Part shown: positions 8,492 to 16,069 of the stretch, piece by piece
Position numbering within the stretch: position 1 is the stretch's first letter
Layout: every line of letters begins with the position of its first letter
Source: Streptosporangiales bacterium
Lineage (GTDB): Bacteria > Actinomycetota > Actinomycetes > Streptosporangiales > WHSR01
Assembly: GCA_009379995.1 (NCBI GenBank)
Contig: WHSR01000007.1
Span: forward strand, 1 to 64,000
Reading direction: 5' to 3'
Length of the DNA stretch: 64,000 nucleotides
Notes under the pieces: generated by a model
What the model was told of the DNA's origin: nothing
Seen by the model: the letters and a program-made list of their open reading frames with translations, nothing else
Database searches by the model: none
Made by a program: the position numbers and the translations under genes

Positions 8492-9448
8492 TCACCCACC
8501 AGGAATCGGTACGGTCACCGGCTGACTTTGCCACGTCCACCCCGGACAGACGGAGGAGAAGCGCCCCACCGCTCCCCCGGCCGCCACTATCAGGAGGTCG
8601 TCCGCGCTGGAGATCGCCGGGCCGGACGGAGTCACCGCGTTGTCGACGAGCCACTCCTTGATCGCGGCCTTGGTCCACGACTCCTCGGCGAGGATGTCCC
8701 GGTGCTCCTTGGCGAACACGATCACCTGCGGTGCGTTTCTCCGCCCTCCGATGCCGTTGGTGGTCGCCACGTTCGCCAGGGTTTGGGCCACCGCGGAGAG
8801 GATGGCCTCGCCGCTGCTCTGCTGCACACCGAACTGCCGCGGCGCCTCGCAACCGACCATGGTCACCGCGCTCTCGTCCGCGGCCATGCCGCGCGCGACG
8901 TGCAGCGGCTCCCACGGAGAATCCTCCTCGTCCTCCGCTATGCAGTACGAGTACTTGCCGGGATGGCCCAACGTCGCACGGTCCAGTACGTCCGGCGCCG
9001 CGTGCGCGACGTTCTGCACTACCAGGCGCAGCGCCCGGCCGATCGTGGCGTTGGCCCTGACCCCGTGCCCGAAGACGTTGCCCCCCGCCTTCATCCCGAT
9101 CCGCTTGCGGATCGGGCCGTTGACTATCGCCAGGGGCGCCGATCCCTTGGTGCTGCACGCGACGCCGTACAGCGCGAAGCGATCCTGCGCCATCGCCTGC
9201 ACGGCGGCGAGCACCACCGGCCCGTACTCCGGCCGGCACCCGGCCAGCACCGCGTTGGCCGCGATATGGCGAACCGTCGCCTCCGCGTCGCCGGGGGGCA
9301 GCGTCCCGATCACCGTCTCCGGCGGCCTGCCCATGCTCTCCACCATCGCCGCGACGCTCTCCGCGGTGGGCGGCACCACGGGCAGCCCGTCGGAGAGCTC
9401 CGACTCGAGGTACTCCTCCACCAGGGCCGCGGCATCGTGGTGATTCAC
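8492..9448 (-). CDS. Conserved protein of unknown function, partner B of the UGSC selenoprotein operon
   Basis: A 318-residue protein, probably cytoplasmic (no signal or membrane segment). It is a clear paralogue of the 355-aa protein just upstream. Shared blocks are DGLPVVPPT (about residue 20), NAVLAGCRPEY, CSTKGSAPLAIVNGPIR, RANATIGRALRL, GHPGKYSYCIAEDEE, DSPWEPLHV and VIVAAGGA near the end. The acidic block followed by the SPWEPLHV motif looks like an active-site signature, but I know no biochemical function. The GTG at 9448 overlaps the TGA of its paralogue (GTGA), suggesting the two are made in equal amounts and form a hetero-oligomer (inference). Confidence 0.8.
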   Translation of the reverse strand: MNHHDAAALVEEYLESELSDGLPVVPPTAESVAAMVESMGRPPETVIGTLPPGDAEATVRHIAANAVLAGCRPEYGPVVLAAVQAMAQDRFALYGVACSTKGSAPLAIVNGPIRKRIGMKAGGNVFGHGVRANATIGRALRLVVQNVAHAAPDVLDRATLGHPGKYSYCIAEDEEDSPWEPLHVARGMAADESAVTMVGCEAPRQFGVQQSSGEAILSAVAQTLANVATTNGIGGRRNAPQVIVFAKEHRDILAEESWTKAAIKEWLVDNAVTPSGPAISSADDLLIVAAGGAVGRFSSVCPGWTWQSQPVTVPIPGG

Positions 9449-10512
9449 CTCGGCACCCCGTTCGGTCGATCGATGCGGCGTTGGCCGTGCCGCCCGTAGT
9501 CCAGCGAGGGTGACCCGTAGCAGACCAGGGAGACGATCCCCGCGCCGCCGGCGGCGACGATGTGGATGTCGTCGGCGGAGCCGAAGACCGGAATCCAGTC
9601 GTCCGGCCGGTAGCCTTCGCGTTCCCGCAGGTGAGGCAGGCTTCCGGGGCGATCGGGAGGTTGACCGGCGTCGAGGTCGGCGGCCGGCCGGCCGGACCGC
9701 TCGTGCAGGAAGTTGCGGACGTCGGCCTTGCTCCACCCGGCCTCGGCCACGGCGTTTCGATGGTCGGGGCCGAGGAGCACGAAGGCCTCCGACCGGCCGG
9801 TCATTCCGAAGCTGGCCAGCGTGCTCATGGTGTCGGCGATGCGCAGCAGGGTGACCTCGGGACATTTAGGGCTGGCGACCGAGCTGACGTAGCGGGGGGC
9901 CTCGGAACCCATCACCGTCACCGTGCTGTCCTCGGCGGCGAACCCCGACTCGACGTGCAGCGGCTCCCAGGGGCTGCTCTCCTCGTCCTCGCCGATGGTG
10001 TAGGTGTACTTGCCGCCGTGGCCGAAGCAGGAATGATCGGTCACGCCGGGCACCGAGCCGCCGACATTGATCAGCAACAGCCTGATCGCCCGGCCGATCG
10101 TCGCGTTCGCGCGAGCCCCCGGGCCGAGCACGTTCTTGGTGCAGTTCAGCCCGATCTCCTTTCGGATCGGACCGTTGACGATGACCAGCGGGGCGTTTCC
10201 CTTCGTACTCGTCGCCAGATGATCCAGATGGAAACTCGGCTCGAGCATGACCTCGACGGCGGCCAAGATCACCGGCATGTATTCCGGCAGGCAGCCCGCC
10301 ATCGTCGCGTTGATCGCGACATCGCGTACGTTCGCCTCCCCGTACGTCGGCGGAAGCAGACCCACCACCTCGTCGGCGCCCCTGCCCGACGCCGCCACCA
10401 TCGCCTCGACGCGCTCCACGCTCGGCGGGATGACCGGAAGCCCATCCGTCACACCCTGCTCGATGTAGTCGTCGATCTTCGCTATGAACTCACTCACGGA
10501 GCCAGCGGCCAT
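9445..10512 (-). CDS. Conserved protein of unknown function, partner A of the UGSC selenoprotein operon
   Basis: A 355-residue paralogue of the protein at 8492-9448. Conserved blocks include DGLPVIPPS, NATMAGCLPEY, STKGNAPLVIVNGPIRKEIG, RANATIGRAIRLLLINVGG, GHGGKYTYTIGEDEE, SSPWEPLHV and IVAAGGAG. Relative to its partner it has about 40 extra residues, mostly a Pro/Arg-rich insertion between residues 270 and 315. No membrane segment, signal peptide or known cofactor motif is visible. The start ATG is at 10512, seven bases after the stop of the selenoprotein gene. Tight coupling to the selenoprotein and the CxxC protein suggests these act in one redox or catabolic step (inference); function unknown. 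Confidence 0.82.
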   Translation of the reverse strand: MAAGSVSEFIAKIDDYIEQGVTDGLPVIPPSVERVEAMVAASGRGADEVVGLLPPTYGEANVRDVAINATMAGCLPEYMPVILAAVEVMLEPSFHLDHLATSTKGNAPLVIVNGPIRKEIGLNCTKNVLGPGARANATIGRAIRLLLINVGGSVPGVTDHSCFGHGGKYTYTIGEDEESSPWEPLHVESGFAAEDSTVTVMGSEAPRYVSSVASPKCPEVTLLRIADTMSTLASFGMTGRSEAFVLLGPDHRNAVAEAGWSKADVRNFLHERSGRPAADLDAGQPPDRPGSLPHLREREGYRPDDWIPVFGSADDIHIVAAGGAGIVSLVCYGSPSLDYGRHGQRRIDRPNGVPR

Positions 10513-10519
10513 GGAGCAC

Positions 10520-11053
10520 TCACCTGGAGCCGGTCGCTATGTCTACCACCTGCGGCAGCGCCGCCTCCGCGCGGTGCCACAGGTCGTCGTCGCCCAACGA
10601 GCCCAACGGATGCTCGACCACCGCGAACCGGAAGCCCTCGGCCCCGCGCATCTTGGCCAGCTGGGCGGCGCCGTAGCTGAAGGGTTCGGTGCAGATCGCC
10701 ACCCCGGGAATGTCGTGCCCCTCGACCTGTATCGCGTCGTGCACACTGCACGCACTGCACGAGCCTCAATCGCCGATGCCGGTCACGATCAGATGCGAGC
10801 GCGCGGCCAGGCCGGCGATCAACTCCGCCGGTGCCGGCTTCGACAGCGCCTCCTTGCCCATGGGCACCAGCTCGGCGACGCCGTGCCGCTCCTGCAGCAA
10901 TTTCCCGACAAACCCCAAGAACCGTTCGGCGTTCGCCTTGTAGTTGTCGAGCAAACCGACGGTGACGCCCTCCAGCGAGGTCAGCCGAGGAGCCGGGCTG
11001 AATTCGGCTTCTTTCTTCGGCCTGGGGCTGAAAAGCTCCTCGTCCAATGCCAT
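10520..11053 (-). CDS. UGSC-family selenoprotein, selenocysteine at codon 96 (in-frame UGA)
   Basis: Read from the ATG at 11053, the frame reaches TGA at 10766-10768 (codon 96) and continues in the same frame to a TGA at 10520, giving 177 residues. Around the first TGA the protein reads GIGD-U-GSCSACSVHDAI, the signature of the UGSC (seleno)protein family, in which the position is Sec or Cys. Sec96 and Cys99 form a U-x-x-C redox pair, with a further Cys at 102. A 7-bp perfect stem-loop starts three bases after the UGA, as expected for a bacterial SECIS. Start and upstream CxxC gene overlap by one base (TAATG). No selA, selB, selD or tRNA-Sec gene is in the window. A plain nonsense mutation is the alternative, but it would have to hit exactly the family's Sec position. 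Confidence 0.88.
10737..10762 (-). promoter_or_regulatory. Candidate bacterial SECIS stem-loop
   Basis: On the minus strand TCGTGCA (10762-10756) pairs perfectly with TGCACGA (10743-10737) around a 12-base loop rich in G and U. It begins three bases after the in-frame UGA at 10768-10766. Bacterial SECIS elements lie directly after the UGA, inside the coding region, and are bound by SelB, so this position and shape fit. Confidence 0.65.
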
Positions 11054-11289
11054 TAATTAGCCTCCTCGGAACCGCGCGGATAGGTGAGGTCGATGGAGCC
11101 CTCGGGTACCCCCAGCGTCTGCTGCAGGATGCCGCGCAGCACCGGCTCCGGAACCAGACAGTCCGCACATGCCTCGGCCGTCGCGGAGATCCGCACGCCG
11201 ACCCTGTCCCCCTCTTCCTGGACTTCGAGCCGGTACCCGTCGGCCTCCAGCGACGTGCGCAGCGCCTGGAGACCCTCCTCGTCAACCAT
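11053..11289 (-). CDS. Small CxxC protein of unknown function, coupled to the selenoprotein
   Basis: A 78-residue acidic protein starting at the ATG at 11289 behind GGGAGGTGACC. The first half (RTSLEADGYRLEVQEEGDRV) looks like a small alpha/beta fold. The second half has a single CADC pair at about residues 48-51, followed by LVPEPVLRGILQQTLG, which recalls NifU-like and iron-binding mini-domains without matching them clearly. The stop overlaps the selenoprotein start by one base, so the two are almost certainly translated together. It might donate electrons to, or be reduced by, the Sec-Cys pair (inference). Confidence 0.78.
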   Translation of the reverse strand: MVDEEGLQALRTSLEADGYRLEVQEEGDRVGVRISATAEACADCLVPEPVLRGILQQTLGVPEGSIDLTYPRGSEEAN

Positions 11290-11291
11290 GG

Positions 11292-12401
11292 TCACCTCCC
11301 ATGCTCGTGGATCATGACGCCGCGGATGTTCTTGCCGTCGAGCATGTCTCGGTAGCCCTCGTTGACCTGGTCCAACCGATAGCGCTGGGTGATCAGCTCC
11401 TCGAGCTTGAGATCCCCGGTCCGGTAGAGGCCGAGCAGCCTCGGTATGTCGTACAGCGGATTCGCGGCTCCGAAGAGCGCACCCTTGATCCGCTTCTGCC
11501 ACCCGGTGAACATCCCCCCGGGCAGCTGGAACTCGTAGTTGCCGACCCCGGTGACCGTGACCTGGCTGTCCTTGCCGACCATCCCCGCCGCCTGCCGTAC
11601 GACCTCGGCGTTCATCACCCCGACCGTGAGGATGGCGTGGTCGGCCAGCTGCCCGCGGGTGAGCTCGACGAGGAGCTCCTGGGCCTCCGCCGGGTCAGTC
11701 GTGACGTGCGTCGCCCCGAAGGCCTGCGCCATCTCCAGCTTGAACTCGACGGGGTCGATCGCCACCACGTTCTTCGCGCCCGCGTACCGGGCTCCCTGGA
11801 CGGCGTTTATCCCGACCCCGCCGATGCCGAAGACCACCACCGTCTCGCCGGGCTGGACGCCGGCCGCGTACACCGCCGAGCCCCAGCCCGTGGTCACCCC
11901 GCAGCCGACCAGCGCCGCCAGCTCGAACGGGATGTCCGGTTCGAACGGCACGCACGACCACTCGGAGAGCACCGCGTACTGGGAGAACGTGCCCAGCACA
12001 CACAGACCGCCGATGTCCTGGTCGCCCTCGTGGAAGCGGTACGTACCGTCGGTCAGGCAGCCGACCGCAGCGTTCTTCCCGGCGTCACACAGGTTCTGCC
12101 GGCCGGTCGAGCAGTACCGGCACGTACCGCAGACCGGGATGAACGAGCAGACGATGTGGTCGCCCTCCTTCGTCCGGGTGACACCGGGCCCGACCGCCTC
12201 GACGACCCCGGCGCCCTCGTGCCCGCCGACCATCGGCAGCCGGGCGGGCGCGTCGCCGGACCGGATGTGGTCGTCGGAATGGCACAGCCCGGCCGCCATG
12301 AAGCGGACGAGGACCTCGCCCGTCTTCGGTGGATCGAGGTCGAGCTCGGTTATCTCCCACCATTCACCTGGCTTGCGGAGAACCGCTGCTTGGGTCTTCA
12401 T
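11292..12401 (-). CDS. NDMA-dependent (mycofactocin-type) zinc alcohol dehydrogenase
   Basis: A 369-residue medium-chain dehydrogenase closely resembling the NDMA-dependent alcohol dehydrogenase subfamily (Rxyl_3153 type). Catalytic zinc ligands are in AAGLCHSDDH (about residue 40) and GGHEGAG (about 60); the structural zinc has four Cys in CGTCRYCSTGRQNLC (about 91-105); the nucleotide fold has GIGGVGINAVQGAR (about 195). Members hold NAD tightly and need an external acceptor, mycofactocin in actinobacteria. It is the first gene of the minus-strand UGSC operon, two bases before the CxxC protein, and is divergent from a GMC oxidoreductase. No mycofactocin biosynthesis genes are in the window, so dependence is from family membership. 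Confidence 0.87.
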   Translation of the reverse strand: MKTQAAVLRKPGEWWEITELDLDPPKTGEVLVRFMAAGLCHSDDHIRSGDAPARLPMVGGHEGAGVVEAVGPGVTRTKEGDHIVCSFIPVCGTCRYCSTGRQNLCDAGKNAAVGCLTDGTYRFHEGDQDIGGLCVLGTFSQYAVLSEWSCVPFEPDIPFELAALVGCGVTTGWGSAVYAAGVQPGETVVVFGIGGVGINAVQGARYAGAKNVVAIDPVEFKLEMAQAFGATHVTTDPAEAQELLVELTRGQLADHAILTVGVMNAEVVRQAAGMVGKDSQVTVTGVGNYEFQLPGGMFTGWQKRIKGALFGAANPLYDIPRLLGLYRTGDLKLEELITQRYRLDQVNEGYRDMLDGKNIRGVMIHEHGR

Positions 12402-12617
12402 GAGGCCTCAGATATACGACAGAACGTATTACGACCGTTTCCGATTCAATGCTGGATATCGGATCCCTGTCAAGGGGCGTCGCCGGCGCTGCGGCCCTTG
12501 TCGCGGGCGGGCTCTTGACGGGCGACCCGGCTACAGGGTACGAACTCATTGACGGTCGTCAGGTTACTTGTCGTGGAAATCTCCACGAGGACACCGGCGA
12601 GGACACCTCGGGCCCGG
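12402..12617. promoter_or_regulatory. Divergent promoter region with a 16-bp palindromic site
   Basis: The 216-bp gap between the alcohol dehydrogenase and GMC oxidoreductase starts. At 12414-12429 ATACG and CGTAT form an inverted repeat with a 6-base spacer, 13 bases before the dehydrogenase start. It is a reasonable operator for an unidentified regulator of one or both operons. The frame of the GMC gene is open from 12549, so part of this gap could be coding. Confidence 0.45.
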
Positions 12618-14117
12618 GTGAGAACAGTGGATCACGGTTGGGACTACGTCATCGTCGGCGCCGGTTCGGCCGGGGCGACGCTCGCCGCCCGGCTGTCCGA
12701 GGACGCTGCGGCGCAGGTTCTGCTGCTCGAGGCGGGGCCGTACTTCATTTCGGCGGAGACGCCCGAGCAGTTCCACACCCGCGACGTCGACATGACGGTG
12801 GAGCGCAACCCCGCCTTCTGGTGGGCGGAACTCACCGCCCGGCGGAATCCGGCCCAGGAGCCGTCCCGCTACCTGCAGGGCCGTGGGCTGGGCGGAAGCT
12901 CGACGATCAACGGCCTGTGCGCGATCCGCGGCGTGCCGGACGACTACGACACCTGGGCGCGGCTCGGCGCCAAGGGTTGGTCCTTCGATGAGGCGCTGCC
13001 GTCGTTCGTCAGGCTCGAGGACGAACACGACTTCCCCGACGCGCCGTACCACGGGCGCGGCGGCCCGGTCCCGGTGTACCGGGAGCCCCAGGACGGCTGG
13101 GGCGGTGCGGACGCGGCGTTCCGCGACGCGGTGCTCGACTCCGGCTTTCCCTGGCACGGCGACCACAACGCGCCCGGTTCCACTGGCCTGTCCCCCTTCG
13201 CGATGAACATTCGGAACGGGCGGCGGGTGTCGACCAACGACGGCTACCTGGAGCCGGCCCGTACCCGCCGCAACCCGACGGTCCTCGGTGGCCGGCACGT
13301 GGACACGCTGCTGTTCCACCCCGGCACCCGTACGGTCCGCGGGGTACGGCTGGCCGCCGGGGAGAGCATCGAGGTCAACCTGGGCGGCGAGGTGATCCTG
13401 GCCACCGGCGCCGCGCATTCACCGGCGATCCTGATGCGGTCTGGCGTCGGACCCGCCGCCGACCTGGGCATCGAGGCCGTCGAGGACCTCCCGGTCGGAC
13501 GGGCGCTGCAGGACCACGCGATGCTCATGATCGCGCTCCCGACCGCGGAAAGCACGCGGCGCAGCGTCGGGAACCGGATGACCAACTGCATCCTCCGGTA
13601 CTCCTCCGGGCTCGGCGGTGCCGGGGTGAACGACATGATGCTGCTGCCGAACAACGGCGCGCGGTTCGGCCACAGCTTCATGATCGTGCAACAGGAGCAG
13701 GTCTTCTCCCGCGGCAGGCTGAGTCTGCGATCGGCCGACCCGACCGCGGAACCCCTCGTCGAGCAGTGCCTGCTTACCGACGAGCGTGATCTCGTACGGA
13801 TGCACGACGCGCTGGACCGCGTCACCGAGCTGCTCGGCCACCCCGCGTTCTCCACGATCCTCACCGATCGAGTGGAGCTTCCGGCCAAGGAGGACCTGCC
13901 GAAGGTCATCACCGACAGGGTCCACCTGTGCTGCACGTGCCCGATGGGCGCGCCCGACGAGAAGACCACAGTCGTCGACCCCGACTGCCGGGTGCTGGGC
14001 GTCGACGGTCTGCGGGTGATCGACTCGTCGGTCATGCCCACGGCGCCAAGGGCGAACCTGCACCTCACCGTCGTGATGATCGCCGAGCACATGGCGACCC
14101 GGATCCGCAGAGGATAG
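12618..14117 (+). CDS. GMC-family (glucose-methanol-choline) flavoprotein oxidoreductase
   Basis: A 499-residue FAD enzyme that oxidises an alcohol. It shows the FAD dinucleotide motif YVIVGAGSAGATLAARLSE (near residue 10), the GMC signature GRGLGGSSTINGLCAIRG (about 90-107), GEVILATGAAHSPAILMRSGVG (about 255-275), and the C-terminal block CTCPMG...DGLRVIDSSVMP ending ANLHLTVVMIAEHMA. The last block resembles the mycofactocin-associated MftG branch, and the neighbour across the promoter is a mycofactocin-type alcohol dehydrogenase, so a role in re-oxidising that system is possible (inference). GTG at 12618 is chosen because the fold begins right after it; GTG 12627 and an upstream start at 12549 are alternatives. 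Confidence 0.83.
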   Translation: MRTVDHGWDYVIVGAGSAGATLAARLSEDAAAQVLLLEAGPYFISAETPEQFHTRDVDMTVERNPAFWWAELTARRNPAQEPSRYLQGRGLGGSSTINGLCAIRGVPDDYDTWARLGAKGWSFDEALPSFVRLEDEHDFPDAPYHGRGGPVPVYREPQDGWGGADAAFRDAVLDSGFPWHGDHNAPGSTGLSPFAMNIRNGRRVSTNDGYLEPARTRRNPTVLGGRHVDTLLFHPGTRTVRGVRLAAGESIEVNLGGEVILATGAAHSPAILMRSGVGPAADLGIEAVEDLPVGRALQDHAMLMIALPTAESTRRSVGNRMTNCILRYSSGLGGAGVNDMMLLPNNGARFGHSFMIVQQEQVFSRGRLSLRSADPTAEPLVEQCLLTDERDLVRMHDALDRVTELLGHPAFSTILTDRVELPAKEDLPKVITDRVHLCCTCPMGAPDEKTTVVDPDCRVLGVDGLRVIDSSVMPTAPRANLHLTVVMIAEHMATRIRRG

Positions 14118-14128
14118 AAGCGAGGACC

Positions 14129-14953
14129 ATGACAACCACCGCACCCGCCGGATCCGCCGGCCTGGACGTCGCGGCCCTGCTCACCGACGGCGCCCACCTG
14201 GTCGGAGGGGAATGGGTACCGGCGAAGAGCGGCGAGACCATCGACGTGATCAACCCCGCGACCCAGGACCTGCTGCTACGGGTGCCCAGGGGGCGGGCCG
14301 ACGACGTCGACGCCGCGGTACGGGCGGCGGCCGAGGCGTTCCCGGCGTGGCGGGACACCAGCCCGGCGGTCCGCGGTGACCTGCTGTATCGCTGGGCCCG
14401 GCTGTGCGAGCAGCACGCGACGGACCTGGACAGGCTGGAGTCGATGGAGGTCGGCCGGCCGAGCTGGGGTCCCTCCCCGGTGAGCCGGATGCTGACCTAC
14501 ACGGCCGGCCTGGTCGACAAGATCACCGGCCTGACGCTGCCCACGGCGAACCCGAACGTGCTCGGCATGGCGATCCGGGAGCCGTACGGCGTGTGCGGCA
14601 GCATCATCCCGTGGAACACCCCGGCGCCGCTCACCGCGATCGACGTGGGGCCGGCGATCGGGGCGGGCAACACCGTAGTGGTCAAGCCGGCCGAGGACGC
14701 CCCGCTGAGCTGCCTGTACCTCGCGGCGCTCGCCCTGGAGGCCGGGATACCGCCGGGCGTGATCAACGTCGTGACCGGCTACGGGCCCGAGGCCGGCGCC
14801 GCGCTGCCGTCACACCCGCTGGTCCGGCACATGAGCTTCACCGGCTCACCGGAGATCCCCAACGGCCGTGATCTTGCAGAAATTCAAATCCGGGGATTTG
14901 AATTTCTGCAAGATCACGGCCAAATGGACGGGAAGGACCGTACTCATGGCTGA
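14129..14953 (+). pseudogene. Aldehyde dehydrogenase, C-terminal half missing
   Basis: The first 245 codons encode a normal NAD-dependent aldehyde dehydrogenase N-terminus: GEWVPAKSGETIDVINPATQ, the oxyanion-hole region EPYGVCGSIIPWNTP, the cofactor lysine in VVKPAEDAPLS and FTGSPE. There it stops: a 58-bp perfect palindrome (14864-14921) follows and translation runs out at 14953, inside the next gene. The catalytic Cys and general-base Glu lie in the lost half, so the product cannot be active. It starts 11 bases after the GMC oxidoreductase, where an aldehyde dehydrogenase would make sense (alcohol to aldehyde to acid). Confidence 0.85.
14864..14921. repeat. Perfect 28-bp inverted repeat (hairpin element) at the aldehyde dehydrogenase break
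   Basis: GGCCGTGATCTTGCAGAAAT... runs 28 bases and is followed, after GG, by its exact reverse complement ending at 14921. Such a long perfect hairpin suggests a MITE-like element or a palindrome made when the distal part of the gene was deleted; it would also act as a terminator. A diverged single arm lies at 44506-44530. Confidence 0.85.
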
Positions 14954-16046
14954 CATGGTTCGCGCGGCTGTCCAGACCGGTCCTCGGCAGATCGAGCTGC
15001 GGGAGTTCCCGAAGCCCCGCGTCGGTCCCGACGACGGGCTGCTGCGCATCGAGGCCTGCGGGATCTGCGGGAGCGACGTGGAGTCGTACAAGGGCGCCCT
15101 GAGAGGACCTGGGCGCGGGTTCTCGTTCATCCCCGGGCACGAGCCGCTGGGCATCGTCGAAGAGGTCGGCGAGCGGGCGGCGGCCCGTTGGGGTGTCCAG
15201 CCGGGCGACCGGGTGGCGCTGGAGATCATCATCCCCTGCCGCACCTGCGACGACTGCCTGATCGGCCGCTACATGGCCTGCCGGAACAGGCGCGGCGGGT
15301 ACGGGGTCAGCCCGGTGGACAAGGAGCCGTACCTCTGGGGCGGCTACGCCGACTACATCTACCTGCACCCGGACGCCATCCTGCACAAGATGCGGAACGA
15401 CATCTCCGCCGAGGTCGCGGTGATGTTCAACCCGCTCGGCGCCGGCGTCCGGTGGGCCTGCCATCTGGGCGGCACGCAGCTCGGCGACACCGTACTCGTC
15501 CTGGGGCCGGGCCAGCGGGGCCTGGCGGCGGTGATCGCGGCCAAGGCGGTCGGCGCCGGCACGGTCATCGTGACCGGCCTGGAACGGGACCGCGGCAAGC
15601 TGGAGCTGGCGCGGGAGTTCGGCGCCGATCACACGATCAACGTCGACGAGGAGGACGTGGTCGAGCGGGTCACGGAGATTACCGATGGCCGGCTGGCGGA
15701 CGTCGTGCTCGAGCTCACCCCGATCGCCGAGCAGCCCATCCGCGACGCGCTGGAGGCGGTGCGGCACGGCGGCCGGGTCGTGCTGGCCGGGCTCAAGGGC
15801 GGGCGGCCGATGGACGTGGTCACCGACCGGATCATCAACAAGGCGATCACCGTGGTCGGCGCGTACGGCGTCGACGCCCGGGCGTATATCGAGGCGATCC
15901 GGATCATCGAGTCCGGGCGCTTCCCGCTGGAGAAGATGCACACGCACACCTTCGAGCTGGCCGACGTCGCCCGGGCCATCGAGACGCTGGCCGGCGAGGT
16001 GCCCAGCGAGGACGCGGTGCACGTCGCCATCTGCCCCGACGGCTGA
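14946..16046 (+). CDS. Zinc-binding medium-chain dehydrogenase (threonine/sorbitol dehydrogenase-like)
   Basis: A 366-residue MDR protein. Catalytic zinc residues are in EACGICGSDVESYKG (about 34-48) and PGHEPLGIVEEVG (about 63-75); the structural zinc set is present as CRTCDDCLIGRYMAC; the nucleotide fold has VLVLGPGQRGLAAVIAAKA (about 180-198). These enzymes oxidise secondary alcohols with NAD(P). The ATG at 14946 comes just 25 bases after the hairpin, so it may need its own promoter or readthrough of the hairpin. It is followed at 24 bases by the amidohydrolase, probably in one operon. Substrate unknown. Confidence 0.85.
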   Translation: MADMVRAAVQTGPRQIELREFPKPRVGPDDGLLRIEACGICGSDVESYKGALRGPGRGFSFIPGHEPLGIVEEVGERAAARWGVQPGDRVALEIIIPCRTCDDCLIGRYMACRNRRGGYGVSPVDKEPYLWGGYADYIYLHPDAILHKMRNDISAEVAVMFNPLGAGVRWACHLGGTQLGDTVLVLGPGQRGLAAVIAAKAVGAGTVIVTGLERDRGKLELAREFGADHTINVDEEDVVERVTEITDGRLADVVLELTPIAEQPIRDALEAVRHGGRVVLAGLKGGRPMDVVTDRIINKAITVVGAYGVDARAYIEAIRIIESGRFPLEKMHTHTFELADVARAIETLAGEVPSEDAVHVAICPDG

Positions 16047-16069
16047 GACCGGAGACCCGGGAGCCCGAC

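Noticed and set aside
10766..11053. The 95-codon frame as a complete protein ending at the TGA
   Set aside because: The sequence after the TGA continues in the same frame with the GSC...SVHDAI family motif and a stem-loop, so this is the N-terminal part of a selenoprotein.
14864..14921. The 28-bp palindrome as a simple factor-independent terminator
   Set aside because: No U-run follows, it lies inside a truncated gene, and a related arm occurs at 44506; a mobile or deletion-scar origin fits better, although it may also terminate transcription.
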